From Bradyrhizobium sp. Ghvi (GTDB taxonomy: Bacteria; Pseudomonadota; Alphaproteobacteria; Rhizobiales; Xanthobacteraceae), in the NCBI RefSeq assembly GCF_900115265.1, contig NZ_FOVU01000001.1:186001-250000 (forward strand): a DNA stretch of 64,000 nucleotides, given 5' to 3'. Below, piece by piece: positions 52,810 through 61,763 of the stretch (within the stretch, counting starts at the first letter, position 1; each line of letters begins with the position of its first letter). The position numbers and the translations under genes were made by a program. Under the pieces are notes generated by a model. The model was not told the DNA's origin. It ran no database searches and saw only the letters and a list, made by a program, of their open reading frames with translations.

Positions 52810-53937
52810 CTACGCCGGCGTCAGTTCGTCATAAACAGGATAATCCGTATACCCCTTCTCCTCGCCGCCGTAGAAGGTCGCGCGGTTGTAGGGCGTGATC
52901 GGGTAGCCATGCTCGAGGCGCCGCGGCAAATCGGGATTTGAAATGAAGATGCGGCCGAAGGCGACGAGGTCGGCGTGGCCCTCGACAATCGCCGCATTTG
53001 CCGTCTCGCCGGTGAAGCCGCCGGCGGTCATCAGCACGCCACTGTAATACGGGCGGAACAGCACCATGGCCGAGGGCACATTCTCCCAGTGGACATCGGC
53101 ACGGCCGGCGCCGCTGGAGCGCGGTTCGATCAGGTGCAAATAGGCAAGACCGAGCTTGTCGAGCGCCTTCACCACGTGGGTGTAGAGCGGCATCGGATCG
53201 GGCTCGACCGAATCATTGGCGATGCCGTGCGGCGACAACCGCACGCCGACACGGTTCGCGCCCCAGACGTCGATTGCGGCCTGGGTCACTTCAAGCAGCA
53301 GGCGCATCCGGTTCTCGATCGAGCCGCCATATTGATCGGTGCGCTGGTTGCTGCGCGACTGCAGGAATTGCTCGAGCAGATAGCCGTTGGCGCCGTGGAT
53401 CTCGACACCGTCGAAGCCGGCGGCGAGCGCGTTCTTCGCGGCCTGTCTGAAGGCCTCGACGATTCCCTTGACCTCGCCGGTCTCCAGTGCGCGCGGCGTC
53501 TCGTACTCGGCGAGCTTGCCGTCCGCCGTCATCGCCTTCATGCCGTCGGCCCTGATCGGGATCGCCGATGCCGAGACCGGCAGAGCCCCGCCGTGGAAGG
53601 AGGAATGCGAGACGCGGCCGACATGCCAGAGCTGGAGGAAGATGATGCCGCCCTTGGCGTGCACGGCATCGACCACCTTGCGCCAGCCGGAAATCTGAGC
53701 CTCCGAATAGATGCCGGGCGTTGCGGGGTTGCCGCGGCCCTGCGAAAGCACCGGCGAAGCTTCGGCAATGATCAGGCCGCCTTTGGTCGCGCGCTGACCA
53801 TAATATTCGGCATTGAGCGGGCGCGGAGCGAAGCTATCGCGCTCGGCGCGCATGCGCGTCAGCGGCGCCATCGCGACGCGATGCGCGAGCTTGTACGGAC
53901 CGAGTTGCAACGGTCGAAACAACGCCGGAAATTTCAT
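52810..53937 (-). CDS. Old Yellow Enzyme family NADH:flavin oxidoreductase
   Basis: A 375-residue FMN ene-reductase of the NemA/OYE type. Motifs: FRPLQLGPYKLAHRVAMAPLTRMRA (FMN-binding start), HGANGYLLEQFLQSRSNQRTDQYGGSIENRMRLLLEV (with active-site His-Asn region), GFDGVEIHG, and GHADLVAFGRIFISNPDLPRRLEHG for FMN phosphate binding. It reduces activated C=C bonds or nitro groups using NAD(P)H. ATG 53937 is the natural start of the family. Aldehyde dehydrogenase lies 122 bases upstream on the same strand. Confidence 0.94.
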   Translation of the reverse strand: MKFPALFRPLQLGPYKLAHRVAMAPLTRMRAERDSFAPRPLNAEYYGQRATKGGLIIAEASPVLSQGRGNPATPGIYSEAQISGWRKVVDAVHAKGGIIFLQLWHVGRVSHSSFHGGALPVSASAIPIRADGMKAMTADGKLAEYETPRALETGEVKGIVEAFRQAAKNALAAGFDGVEIHGANGYLLEQFLQSRSNQRTDQYGGSIENRMRLLLEVTQAAIDVWGANRVGVRLSPHGIANDSVEPDPMPLYTHVVKALDKLGLAYLHLIEPRSSGAGRADVHWENVPSAMVLFRPYYSGVLMTAGGFTGETANAAIVEGHADLVAFGRIFISNPDLPRRLEHGYPITPYNRATFYGGEEKGYTDYPVYDELTPA

Positions 53938-54059
53938 GTGGGCCCCGAAATGACGGTGGAAGGATGGCAAGCATATAGCGCGGGGCGACACCCGGAAAAG
54001 GTGCCGCCCCTCGCAAAGGCAGATATTCTCTCCCGTGGAATGCAGCGAGAGAACTGGTC

Positions 54060-55556
54060 TTACGCCGTCTTGATCCAGACGGCCTTCACGTTGAGATATT
54101 CCTCGACGTGCTGCTTGCCCGACTCGCGGCCGTAGCCGCTCATCTTGTAGCCGCCGAACGGCACGGCCGGATCCATGGCCTGGTAGCAATTCACCCACAC
54201 CGAGCCGGCGCGCAGGCGCTTTGCAACCGCATGGGCCTTGGTGACGTCACGCGTCCACAGGCCCGAGCCGAGGCCGAAGGTGGTGTTGTTGGCACGCTTG
54301 ACCAGCTCGTCCATGTCCTTGAACGCGATGGCGGAGATGACCGGGCCAAAAATTTCCTCCTGCGCGATGCGCATGTTGTCCTGCACGCCCGCGAATACCG
54401 TCGGCGAGACGAAGAAGCCCTTCGACAGCGCGCCTTCGGTGACGCGGCCGCCGCCGGCGAGCGCACGCGCGCCCTCCTTCTGGCCGATGTCGAGATAGCC
54501 GGTGACGCGATCGAGCTGTTGCTCCGAGACGAGCGGACCGATCTGGACGTTGGGATCGAGGCCGTTGCCGACCTGCAGCTTCTTGCCGAACTCGGCGACG
54601 CGGCCGACGAATTCCTCATAGATCGCCTGCTCAACGAACAGCCGCGTGCCCGCGCTGCAGATCTGCCCGGAATTGGCGAACACTGCCATCGCCGCGCCCG
54701 GCACGGCCGCATCGAGATCGGCGTCCGCGAACACGATGTCCGGCGACTTGCCGCCGAGCTCGAGCGAGACGCGCTTGAGGTTGCCGGCCGACGCCCGGAT
54801 GATCGACTGGCCCGTGACATGTGAGCCGGTGAAGGCGACCTTGTCGACGTCATGATGCGAGGCCAGCGCCGCGCCCGCGGTCTCGCCATAGCCGGGCACG
54901 ACGTTGATGACGCCCGGCGGAATGCCGGCTTCCATCGCCAACTCGGCGATACGCAGCGAAGTCAACGGCGCTTCTTCCGCCGGTTTGAGCACCACCGTGC
55001 AGCCGGTCGCGATCGCAGGCCCAATCTTCCAGATCGTCGCGGTCAGCGGGCCATTCCAGGGGATGATGGCGCCGACCACACCGATCGGCTCTTTCAGCGT
55101 GTAGGAGAAGATCTCGCCGGGTAGCGAATTCTCGATGGTCTCGCCGTGGATCGCGGTGGTCTGACCGGCGTAATAGCGCAGCATGCCGACGGCACGCAGG
55201 CGATAGGCACGGGTGCGGCTGAGCGGCGCGCCCATGTCGAGCGTGTCGAGCTGCGACAATTCGTCGAAATTCTTCTCCACGAGATCGGCGAGCTTCAGGA
55301 GCAGGTTCTGCCGCTCGAACGGCTTGACCTTGCTCCAGGGTCCTTCGAAAGCGCGGCGGGCGGCGGCGACGGCACGGTCGATATCTTCCTTGTCGCCTTC
55401 GGCCACTGTTGCGAGCAGCTCGCCGGTGGCGGGGTTGTGGGTCTCGAAGCGCTTTCCGGAAGCAGCATCGACCCACTTCCCGTCGATCAGCATCTGCTTG
55501 TAGGACCCGTTGGCGAACGGATGGCGCGTGATCGGAATAGCCTGCGACACAGCCAT
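54060..55556 (-). CDS. NAD(P)-dependent aldehyde dehydrogenase
   Basis: A 498-residue ALDH superfamily enzyme. The catalytic Cys is in FANSGQICSAGTRLFV, and the general base Glu is in VSLELGGKSPDIVFADADLD. NAD-binding parts are GVVGAIIPWNGPLTATIWKIGPAIATGCTVVLKPAEEAPLT and ALASHHDVDKVAFTGSHVTGQ. The sequence resembles the indole-3-acetaldehyde / phenylacetaldehyde / betaine-type group. It is co-directional with the OYE gene and divergent from the SDR gene. Confidence 0.94.
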   Translation of the reverse strand: MAVSQAIPITRHPFANGSYKQMLIDGKWVDAASGKRFETHNPATGELLATVAEGDKEDIDRAVAAARRAFEGPWSKVKPFERQNLLLKLADLVEKNFDELSQLDTLDMGAPLSRTRAYRLRAVGMLRYYAGQTTAIHGETIENSLPGEIFSYTLKEPIGVVGAIIPWNGPLTATIWKIGPAIATGCTVVLKPAEEAPLTSLRIAELAMEAGIPPGVINVVPGYGETAGAALASHHDVDKVAFTGSHVTGQSIIRASAGNLKRVSLELGGKSPDIVFADADLDAAVPGAAMAVFANSGQICSAGTRLFVEQAIYEEFVGRVAEFGKKLQVGNGLDPNVQIGPLVSEQQLDRVTGYLDIGQKEGARALAGGGRVTEGALSKGFFVSPTVFAGVQDNMRIAQEEIFGPVISAIAFKDMDELVKRANNTTFGLGSGLWTRDVTKAHAVAKRLRAGSVWVNCYQAMDPAVPFGGYKMSGYGRESGKQHVEEYLNVKAVWIKTA

Positions 55557-55742
55557 GGCTGCACTCCCTGGGTATGTGATTGATTGAGCTCGATCTGGCT
55601 GGGATGGTTAGGTCGAGCAGAATACAGCGGGGCCGAAAAGGCGTAAAGTCGGCGTGGAACGAAGCCCTGCCATGCCGACTTGGGCGGGGTCGCGTGCGCG
55701 CCGTGTGCTAGCTCGAAGAAAAGCAAGTTCCGGAGAACAGCC

Positions 55743-56588
55743 ATGCCGCATCCTGTCATCGCCAAAGGCAATGTCGCCGTGATCACCGGCGGCGCATCCG
55801 GCATCGGTCTTGCCGCGGCCACAGCGTTCGCGCGCGCCGGGATGAAGGTGTGCATCGTCGATGTCGACGAGAACAGGCTGGCGGAGGCCGCAACAAAACT
55901 GTCATCGATTGCGGGCGCAGCGAATGTGATGACGTCCGCGGCCGACGTCAGCCGAATCGAAAGCGTGATGGAACTGGAACGCGCCGTCGGCGCGCGTTTC
56001 GGCGGCACCGACCTGCTGATGAACAACGCCGGCATCCAGCCGGGCAGCACGCTGTTCGGCGAGCCTGATAATTGGCAGCGCATCATCGGCGTCAACATGT
56101 GGGGCATCATCAACGGCGCGCGTATCTTCGCGCCCAATATGATCGCACGCGGCAAAGCCGGCCTGATCATCAACACCGGCTCGAAGCAGGGTATCACCAC
56201 CCCGCCCGGCGATCCCGCCTACAACGTCTCCAAGGCCGGCGTGAAGGCGTTTACGGAAGCGCTCCAGCACGAGTTGCGCAACACCAGGGACTGCCACATC
56301 ACCGCGCACCTGCTGATCCCGGGCTTCGTGTTCACGGGCCTCACGGCGAAGGGCCGCACCGAAAAGCCCGCCGGCGCGTGGACGCCGGAACAGACTGTCG
56401 ATTTCATGCTGGCGCGGCTCGAGGCCGGCGACTTCTACATTCTCTGCCCGGACAATGACGTGCCGCGCCCGCTCGACGAGAAGCGCATGCTCTGGGCCAC
56501 CGGCGACATCGTCGAGAACCGTCCGCCGCTGTCGCGCTGGCATCCGGACTATGCGGACGCGTTCAAGAAGTTTGCGGAAGGAGGCTAG
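55743..56588 (+). CDS. short-chain dehydrogenase/reductase (SDR)
   Basis: A 281-residue classical SDR. The cofactor motif TGGASGIG is at residues 15-22; D40 after the second strand (CIVDVDEN) favours NAD. NNAG at 94-97 and the catalytic Y160-x3-K164 in AYNVSKAGVKAFTEAL are present. A C-terminal extension of about 40 residues (YILCPDNDVPRPLDEKRMLWATGDIVENRPPLSRW) is found in the uncharacterised group. ATG 55743 with CGGAG upstream is chosen over an in-frame start at 55680. It is convergent with the zinc-ribbon gene. Confidence 0.92.
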   Translation: MPHPVIAKGNVAVITGGASGIGLAAATAFARAGMKVCIVDVDENRLAEAATKLSSIAGAANVMTSAADVSRIESVMELERAVGARFGGTDLLMNNAGIQPGSTLFGEPDNWQRIIGVNMWGIINGARIFAPNMIARGKAGLIINTGSKQGITTPPGDPAYNVSKAGVKAFTEALQHELRNTRDCHITAHLLIPGFVFTGLTAKGRTEKPAGAWTPEQTVDFMLARLEAGDFYILCPDNDVPRPLDEKRMLWATGDIVENRPPLSRWHPDYADAFKKFAEGG

Positions 56589-56597
56589 GCGACACGC

Positions 56598-56804
56598 CTA
56601 CAGCGTCTCCTGCTTGTGCCCGCAATTCTTGCAGGCGAACTTGACGCGGCTCTGGCCTTTTTCCGCCTGAACCCGGTTTGGCGCGCCGCACTTGCCGCAG
56701 ACCGCCTCGATCCGGGTGGTGCCCTGCTTCACGACGATGGTCTTCTTTTCCAAGGATTCGCGGATCAGGCGCTCGGCCTCTTCTCGCAGGGATTGTTTCG
56801 ACAA
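56598..56804 (-). CDS. small zinc-ribbon protein, TTG start
   Basis: A 68-residue protein with a helical charged N-terminus (LSKQSLREEAERLIRESLEKK) and a C-terminal zinc ribbon: C-G-K-C in VCGKCGAPN and C-K-N-C in ACKNCGHKQETL. No ATG begins the conserved part; TTG at 56804 has GGAG seven bases upstream and starts the helix, and codons beyond it run into a palindromic repeat. Function unknown; small zinc ribbons like this can bind nucleic acid or act as chaperone-like adaptors. Confidence 0.65.
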   Translation of the reverse strand: MSKQSLREEAERLIRESLEKKTIVVKQGTTRIEAVCGKCGAPNRVQAEKGQSRVKFACKNCGHKQETL

Positions 56805-56873
56805 AGCTCGTCTCCGCCTCTGGAAAGCGCGAGAGCCATATCGCACTTGTATTGGAATCTCAATGCGTGATCC

Positions 56874-56947
56874 GTCATCCCGAGATGGTCCGAAGGACCA
56901 GACCCGGAAAGACGAGATTCCGATGCTTCGCATCGTCCGGGAATGAC
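56874..56947. repeat. intergenic repeat, family A copy 5, short
   Basis: Starts GTCATCCCGAGATGGTCCGA, ends CATCGTCCGGGAATGAC; inner dyads GGTCCGAAGGACC and GATGCTTCGCATC. It lies between the zinc-ribbon and Rieske genes. Confidence 0.6.
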
Positions 56948-56960
56948 AGCAGGTGTGACT

Positions 56961-57374
56961 TCAAACCTCCACAATCACATAGGAGTCTTCGACATGTACC
57001 GGAAACGTCTCGGCAACATACGGGCCCTTCTGGAGCTCGTCGCCGCGTTCCACCGCGACAGGATATGACCTGACCTTGACGCGTTTCGGATCGAACCAGG
57101 ATTGACCGTTGCGCATGTCGAACTCCCAGCCGTGCCAGGGACAGCGCAGCATCTCGCCGACGCGCGAACGCTCGTAGACGCCGGGCTCCGGCGAGGTCAG
57201 CCGCGCCACGCAGGCCGCTTTCTCCAGCGGCGCGCCTTCATGCGGGCAGCGGTTCAGCAGCGCAAAGAACTCGCCATTGACGTGGAACACGACGATGTCG
57301 CGACCCGCGACCTCGACGACCTTGTTGCCGCCGGGCGGGATCTCTGACGTGGACGCGACGATGTGGCGGGCCAT
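56961..57374 (-). CDS. Rieske [2Fe-2S] ferredoxin-like protein
   Basis: A 137-residue single Rieske domain. Cluster ligands are in CPHEGAPLE (C-x-H, about 44-46) and CPWHGWEFD (C-x2-H, about 78-81), separated by a longer loop (CVARLTSPEPGVYERSRVGEM) than in BphF-type ferredoxins. It should pass electrons to an oxygenase, or may act with the amidohydrolases whose genes precede it. Start 57374 is six bases after the amidohydrolase stop, so they are co-translated. Confidence 0.92.
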   Translation of the reverse strand: MARHIVASTSEIPPGGNKVVEVAGRDIVVFHVNGEFFALLNRCPHEGAPLEKAACVARLTSPEPGVYERSRVGEMLRCPWHGWEFDMRNGQSWFDPKRVKVRSYPVAVERGDELQKGPYVAETFPVHVEDSYVIVEV

Positions 57375-57379
57375 GTTGG

Positions 57380-58492
57380 TCAGAACTTGTAGACCGCGCG
57401 GGCATTGGTGCTGAAGATCTTCTTCTGCTCGACTTCCGTCAGCGGCGTCTTGAAGGCGAAGCGCGGATCGTCAAAGTCCCAGTGCGGATAGTCCGACGAG
57501 AACAGCAGTCGGTCGATGCCGACCCATTCGATCAGCGCGCGCAGATGCCGCGCCTCGTCCGGCTCGTCGATCGGCTGGGTCGTGAACCAGAAATGCTCGC
57601 GGACATATTCCGACGGTTTGCGCCTGAGATGGGGCACTTCGCTGCGAAAGCGCTCGAAATGCTGGTCCATGCGCCATACCGCCGACGGGATCCAGCCGAA
57701 GCCGCCCTCGATGAAGACGATCTTCAACTTGGGGAAGCGCTCCGGCACGCCCTCGATCACGAGGCTGGCAAGCTGCGCCGCGATAGTGTGGGCATTGGAC
57801 TGGTGCTCCTCGACATAGTAGGACGGCCAGCCGCCGCCGGTCGGTGGATGTCCACCATAGCCACCGACATGAATGCCGAGCGGCAGGTCGAGCGCCTGCG
57901 CGCGCTCGTAGATTGGCCAGTAGCGGCGGCGCCCGAGCGGCTCGTTGGCGCGCGGCGAGACGTTGATCTGGATGTATTCGCCGATTTTTGCGCACCGCTC
58001 GATCTCGGCGATGGCGAGATCCACCCCATCCTGTCCGATCAGAATCGAGGCCTTCAGGCGCGGATCCCGGTGCGACCAGAACGCCAGCTGCCAGTCGTTA
58101 ATGGCGCGCTGGATCGCGGCGCCGAACTCCAGATTCTGCTGCGAGAAGATGAAGAGGTCGAGCACCTGCAGGATGCCGAACTCGACGTCGAGCGGATCGA
58201 GATGCTGCTGCTGCATGAAGGTGAGATCGGAGCCCGGCGGCCCGCCCGTCGGCGGCCAGGCATCGCGCCGGGCGATCAGCGGCGAAGAGCGCGGATAGGG
58301 CGTCGTGAACAGATAGGGCGTGCGCAGATGGCTGCCATATTCCTTCAGGTGCTGCTGCCAGCGCTTCGGCAGGAACCCGTTGAGATCGTCGGTCGATCTC
58401 AGGCTCGGATGCACGTCGCAATCGACGATCCGCAGCCGTGATGCCGCGGGCCTCTCGTCGTCGCGCAGCGGACGGTCGATGACTTCACTCAT
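57380..58492 (-). CDS. amidohydrolase family protein (COG2159)
   Basis: A 370-residue TIM-barrel metal-dependent hydrolase of the amidohydrolase-2 / ACMSD-like family, many of which decarboxylate or hydrolyse aromatic acids. The first metal motif is D-C-D-V-H-P near the N-terminus (Asp-x-His in place of His-x-His), the second includes HVGGYGG (about 220), and late residues include SDYPHWDFDDPRF with the conserved Asp. Good GGAGGT start site at 58492. It is closely related to the gene at 58694 and precedes the Rieske gene by five bases. Confidence 0.9.
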   Translation of the reverse strand: MSEVIDRPLRDDERPAASRLRIVDCDVHPSLRSTDDLNGFLPKRWQQHLKEYGSHLRTPYLFTTPYPRSSPLIARRDAWPPTGGPPGSDLTFMQQQHLDPLDVEFGILQVLDLFIFSQQNLEFGAAIQRAINDWQLAFWSHRDPRLKASILIGQDGVDLAIAEIERCAKIGEYIQINVSPRANEPLGRRRYWPIYERAQALDLPLGIHVGGYGGHPPTGGGWPSYYVEEHQSNAHTIAAQLASLVIEGVPERFPKLKIVFIEGGFGWIPSAVWRMDQHFERFRSEVPHLRRKPSEYVREHFWFTTQPIDEPDEARHLRALIEWVGIDRLLFSSDYPHWDFDDPRFAFKTPLTEVEQKKIFSTNARAVYKF

Positions 58493-58527
58493 GCGAACCT
58501 CCTAAAAACCTCTTGTGGCAGTCGCTT

Positions 58528-58657
58528 CACCTCTCCCCGTCGGGGAGAGGTCGGCGCGAAGCGCCGGGTGAGGGGGCGCGGCAATCCCGGTAGAGCGAAA
58601 CCCCTCACCCGGATCGCATCTTTCGATGCGATCCGACCTCTCCCTGCGGGAGAGGTG
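58528..58657. repeat. intergenic palindromic repeat, family B copy 2
   Basis: CACCTCTCCCCGTCGGGGAG to GGGAGAGGTG, with inner CGAAGCGCCGGGTGAGGG and its complement, closely matching copy 1 at 44467-44587. It lies between the two amidohydrolase genes. Confidence 0.85.
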
Positions 58658-58693
58658 TGGCAGCTGTAATCCCGGCTCGAAATTCAACATGGT

Positions 58694-59758
58694 TCACGCA
58701 TTCAATTTAAGCCGCGGAAACGTTTCCAGCGGATTGTCGACGCACATCTTGCTGATGATGCTCTTCGGCAGATGCGGCGGGATCGGATCATCGCCGTCGA
58801 ACTGCCAGTGCGGATAGTCGGATGCGAACAGGAACATCTTGTCCGAGCCGATCTGGTCGATGATCTCCGCGACGCTTTTTGCGTCCGCAGGTGCGTCGAA
58901 CGGCTGCATGGTCACGCGGAAATTGTCACGGATGATCGATGCCGGCTCACGCTCGACCCAGGGCACCTCGACGCGGACACCGCGCCAGGTCTTGTTGGCG
59001 CGCCACATGAAGGCCGGCAGCCAGCTCACGCCCGACTCCATCAGCACGACCTTGAGGTCCGGAAACTTGCCGAACACGCCCTCGTAGATCAGGCTCAGGA
59101 TCTGCGCCTGAAACGCCTGCGCTTCGACGAAATAATATTCGTAACGGTGCGACGGCCAGCCCGCCGAACTCGGCGCCTGCCGATATTGCGAGCCGGCATG
59201 GATCGCGAGCGGCAGCTTGTATTTCTCCGCGAGCTGATAGACCGGCCAGTAATGCCGGCGGCCGAGCAGCGTCTCGCCCTGCGCCAGCACCAGGATGGAG
59301 ACGAACCTGTTGTCCCCGGCACGGCGCTCGATCTCATCGATCGCCAAATCAGGCGCCTGCATCGGCACCACGATGGAGGCGCGCAAACGCGGATCACGCG
59401 ACAGCCATTCGGCGGCGATCCAGTCGTTGATCGCCTTGCAGAAGTCGGCGGCCATGTAGGGATCGAACACGGCCTGGGCGCCGTAGAGCACGTTGAGGAT
59501 GGCGTGGCTGGCGCCGAGCTGGTCGAACGCCCCCTTCTGCACCATGGCGAGATCGGAGCCTGGCTTGGCGCCGTTCGTCGGACGCCAGTCGGCGCGGCCA
59601 GTCAGCGGCATGCTTGGCGGATAGGAGGTGAGATCGAGACCGTCGATGGCGCGGCTCAGCACCTGCTCTTTCCAGTGATCGCTAAGATAAGGCAGCAGCG
59701 TCGTGCGCGTGCCACCAACAGCCGGGTGGATGTCGCAGTCGATCCGCGTCACCGCCAT
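58694..59758 (-). CDS. amidohydrolase family protein (COG2159), paralogue
   Basis: A 354-residue amidohydrolase of the same family as 57380-58492, sharing the starting DCDIHPAVGG motif, GSDLAMVQKGAFDQLGASHAILNVLYGAQ, LAIHAGSQYR, SDYPHWQFDGDDP and overall order. The two are therefore a paralogous pair arranged head to tail on the minus strand, separated by 201 bases containing a repeat. They may act on related substrates or form a heteromer. The ATG at 59758 starts the family-conserved segment; its upstream region runs to the hydantoinase gene. Confidence 0.9.
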   Translation of the reverse strand: MAVTRIDCDIHPAVGGTRTTLLPYLSDHWKEQVLSRAIDGLDLTSYPPSMPLTGRADWRPTNGAKPGSDLAMVQKGAFDQLGASHAILNVLYGAQAVFDPYMAADFCKAINDWIAAEWLSRDPRLRASIVVPMQAPDLAIDEIERRAGDNRFVSILVLAQGETLLGRRHYWPVYQLAEKYKLPLAIHAGSQYRQAPSSAGWPSHRYEYYFVEAQAFQAQILSLIYEGVFGKFPDLKVVLMESGVSWLPAFMWRANKTWRGVRVEVPWVEREPASIIRDNFRVTMQPFDAPADAKSVAEIIDQIGSDKMFLFASDYPHWQFDGDDPIPPHLPKSIISKMCVDNPLETFPRLKLNA

Positions 59759-60126
59759 GGATGCTTCCTCGCCAAGGCTCTGTCGGCCCGTCTTTGTTGG
59801 CGACGTTCATTGCGTCGCGAACGCAGACTGCGCCGCCCGGTGCTGGCGCGCAAGAGCGCGGATACGTGCGATCCGTCATGGCTCGGTTGCATTTCGCAGG
59901 CGCGATATGAGATCAGGCCGTCATCGCGCGAAGCTCGGCATCGTCCGTCGCAAGATACGCTACGCCAGCGCGATCGCGATGTTGGCGGCGGGATCAGAAG
60001 GGTTCTCGCGCAGCGCGCGGGCGGCGCAACTGCCGAGCAGGAGTTGACTAAAATTTCGCCTGTCGCATCGTGACCGGCGCGCTTAGCTTAGTACGTTCCG
60101 TCCTTTCCCCCTCCTCCGGAGTTCCC
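59759..60126. other. 368-base divergent intergenic region
   Basis: Between the minus-strand amidohydrolase and plus-strand hydantoinase. A 46-codon open frame starts at 59907 and ends at 60047; it is Arg-rich and has no clear ribosome site, so I do not call it. TTGACT at 60044 could be a -35, but no good -10 follows at normal spacing. Otherwise no structure seen. Confidence 0.5.
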
Positions 60127-61581
60127 ATGTCCCTCCTCATCCGTGGCGGCACCGTCGTCAATCATGATCATTCGCGCCGTGCGGACGTGCTGATCGAGGG
60201 CGGCAGCATCGTCGCGATCGGCGCATCGATCGCAGCACCCACCGGCGCGGAGATCATCGATGCCGGCGGCGCCTATGTCATTCCGGGGGGCATCGATCCG
60301 CACACCCATCTCGAAATGCCCTTCATGGGCACCGTCACCGCCGACGACTTCGAATCCGGCACCAAGGCGGCCCTGACCGGCGGCACCACCATGGTGGTGG
60401 ATTTCTGCCTGCCCGACCCCGGCCAGTCGATGCTCGCGGCCTATCAGGAGTGGCGGCACAAGTCCGAGAAGGCAGCCGCCGACTACGGCTTCCATATGGC
60501 GGTGACGTCGTGGTCGAAGCAGATCTATGACGAGATGGAGACCGTGGTCAAAACCTACGGCATCAACACCTTCAAGCATTTCATGGCGTACAAGGGCGCT
60601 CTGATGGTGAATGACGACGAGCTCTACAACTCGTTCGCGCGCTGCGCCCATCTCGGCGCCATGCCGGTGGTGCACGCGGAGAACGGCGACGTCGTTGCGT
60701 TGATGCAGGAGGCGCTGATCGCGCGCGGCGTCACCGGCCCCGAGGGCCACGCCTATTCACGGCCACCGGAAGTCGAGGGGGAAGCCACCAACCGTGCCAT
60801 CATGATCGCCGATTTGACCGGCACGCCGGTCTATATCGTTCACACCAGCTGCCGCGAAGCACATGAGGCGATCGCGCGCGCACGCGCCGCGGGCAAGCGC
60901 GTCTATGGCGAGCCGCTGATCCAGCATCTCTTGCTCGATGAACGCGAATATCAGAACAAGGATTGGGATCATTCCGCGCAGCGGGTGATGTCGCCGCCGT
61001 TCCGCGACAAGTCGCACCAGGACAGCCTATGGGCCGGCCTGCAGTCCGGCTCGCTGCAAGTGGTCGCGACCGACCACTGCGCCTTCACCACCGAGCAGAA
61101 GCGCTTTGGCCGCGGCGACTTCAGGAAGATCCCGAACGGCACTGGCGGCCTCGAAGATCGCCTGGCGCTGCTGTGGACCGCCGGCGTCGCGACGGGGCGG
61201 CTGACCAAGGAAGAATTCGTTGCGGTAACCTCGGCGAACATCGCCCGCATCCTCAACATCTATCCGCGCAAGGGCGCGGTCGCCGTGGGTTCGGATGCCG
61301 ATATCGTGGTGTGGGATCCGAAGGCGACCAAGACCATCAGCGCGAAGCGGCAGATGAGCCGGATTGACTATAATGTGTTCGAAGGTTTTGCCTGCACCGG
61401 CGGGCCTGCTGCGACAATCTCGCGCGGTCGCATCGTGTGGAAGGATGGCGATCTGCGCGCCGAGGCGGGCGATGGGCACTATGTCGAGCGACCGGCTTTC
61501 TCGCCGGTGCACGTCGCCAATTCGACGTGGAAGGAGCTGACCGCCCCGCGGGCCGTAAGCCGCGGAGCAGTGACGCCGTAG
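60127..61581 (+). CDS. dihydropyrimidinase / D-hydantoinase
   Basis: A 484-residue cyclic amidohydrolase that opens dihydropyrimidine or hydantoin rings. Metal and catalytic residues are intact: H59 and H61 in GIDPHTHLEM, carboxylated lysine K156 in FMAYKGALM, H183 in VVHAENGD, H239 in YIVHTSC and D316 in VATDHCAFT. Length matches the family. ATG 60127 with GGAG upstream is chosen; earlier in-frame codons from 60070 are intergenic. It may serve pyrimidine breakdown. No beta-ureidopropionase or transporter is adjacent in the window. It is transcribed away from the amidohydrolase pair. Confidence 0.95.
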   Translation: MSLLIRGGTVVNHDHSRRADVLIEGGSIVAIGASIAAPTGAEIIDAGGAYVIPGGIDPHTHLEMPFMGTVTADDFESGTKAALTGGTTMVVDFCLPDPGQSMLAAYQEWRHKSEKAAADYGFHMAVTSWSKQIYDEMETVVKTYGINTFKHFMAYKGALMVNDDELYNSFARCAHLGAMPVVHAENGDVVALMQEALIARGVTGPEGHAYSRPPEVEGEATNRAIMIADLTGTPVYIVHTSCREAHEAIARARAAGKRVYGEPLIQHLLLDEREYQNKDWDHSAQRVMSPPFRDKSHQDSLWAGLQSGSLQVVATDHCAFTTEQKRFGRGDFRKIPNGTGGLEDRLALLWTAGVATGRLTKEEFVAVTSANIARILNIYPRKGAVAVGSDADIVVWDPKATKTISAKRQMSRIDYNVFEGFACTGGPAATISRGRIVWKDGDLRAEAGDGHYVERPAFSPVHVANSTWKELTAPRAVSRGAVTP

Positions 61582-61763
61582 CGATCAGGCCGCCTTGGTC
61601 GCTCGCAATCGGTCGAGCACCCGCAACAACGACCTCGCTCTTGACGTCGCTCAGGTCATCGGCCGCGTGCGCACTGATACCGATCATTTCAGCGCCAAGC
61701 TCAACACGTCGGTCAGGGAATTGGAAGCGACCGACTGGCTGCCATTCCGCCAAGTTAGGCGCT
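61582..61763. other. gap after hydantoinase, possibly degraded coding
   Basis: One plus-strand frame reads NDLALDVAQVIGRVRTDTDH and continues about 15 residues to a stop near 61757. The pattern looks protein-like but I cannot place it, and no start fits. It joins directly onto the histidine-kinase remnant. Confidence 0.3.

Noticed and set aside
59907..60047. 46-residue Arg-rich open frame upstream of hydantoinase
   Set aside because: No ribosome binding site, composition typical of random GC-rich DNA, no family pattern.
58772..60073. 433-codon plus-strand frame opposite the amidohydrolase
   Set aside because: Shadow of the amidohydrolase gene running on into intergenic DNA; no domain or start site.
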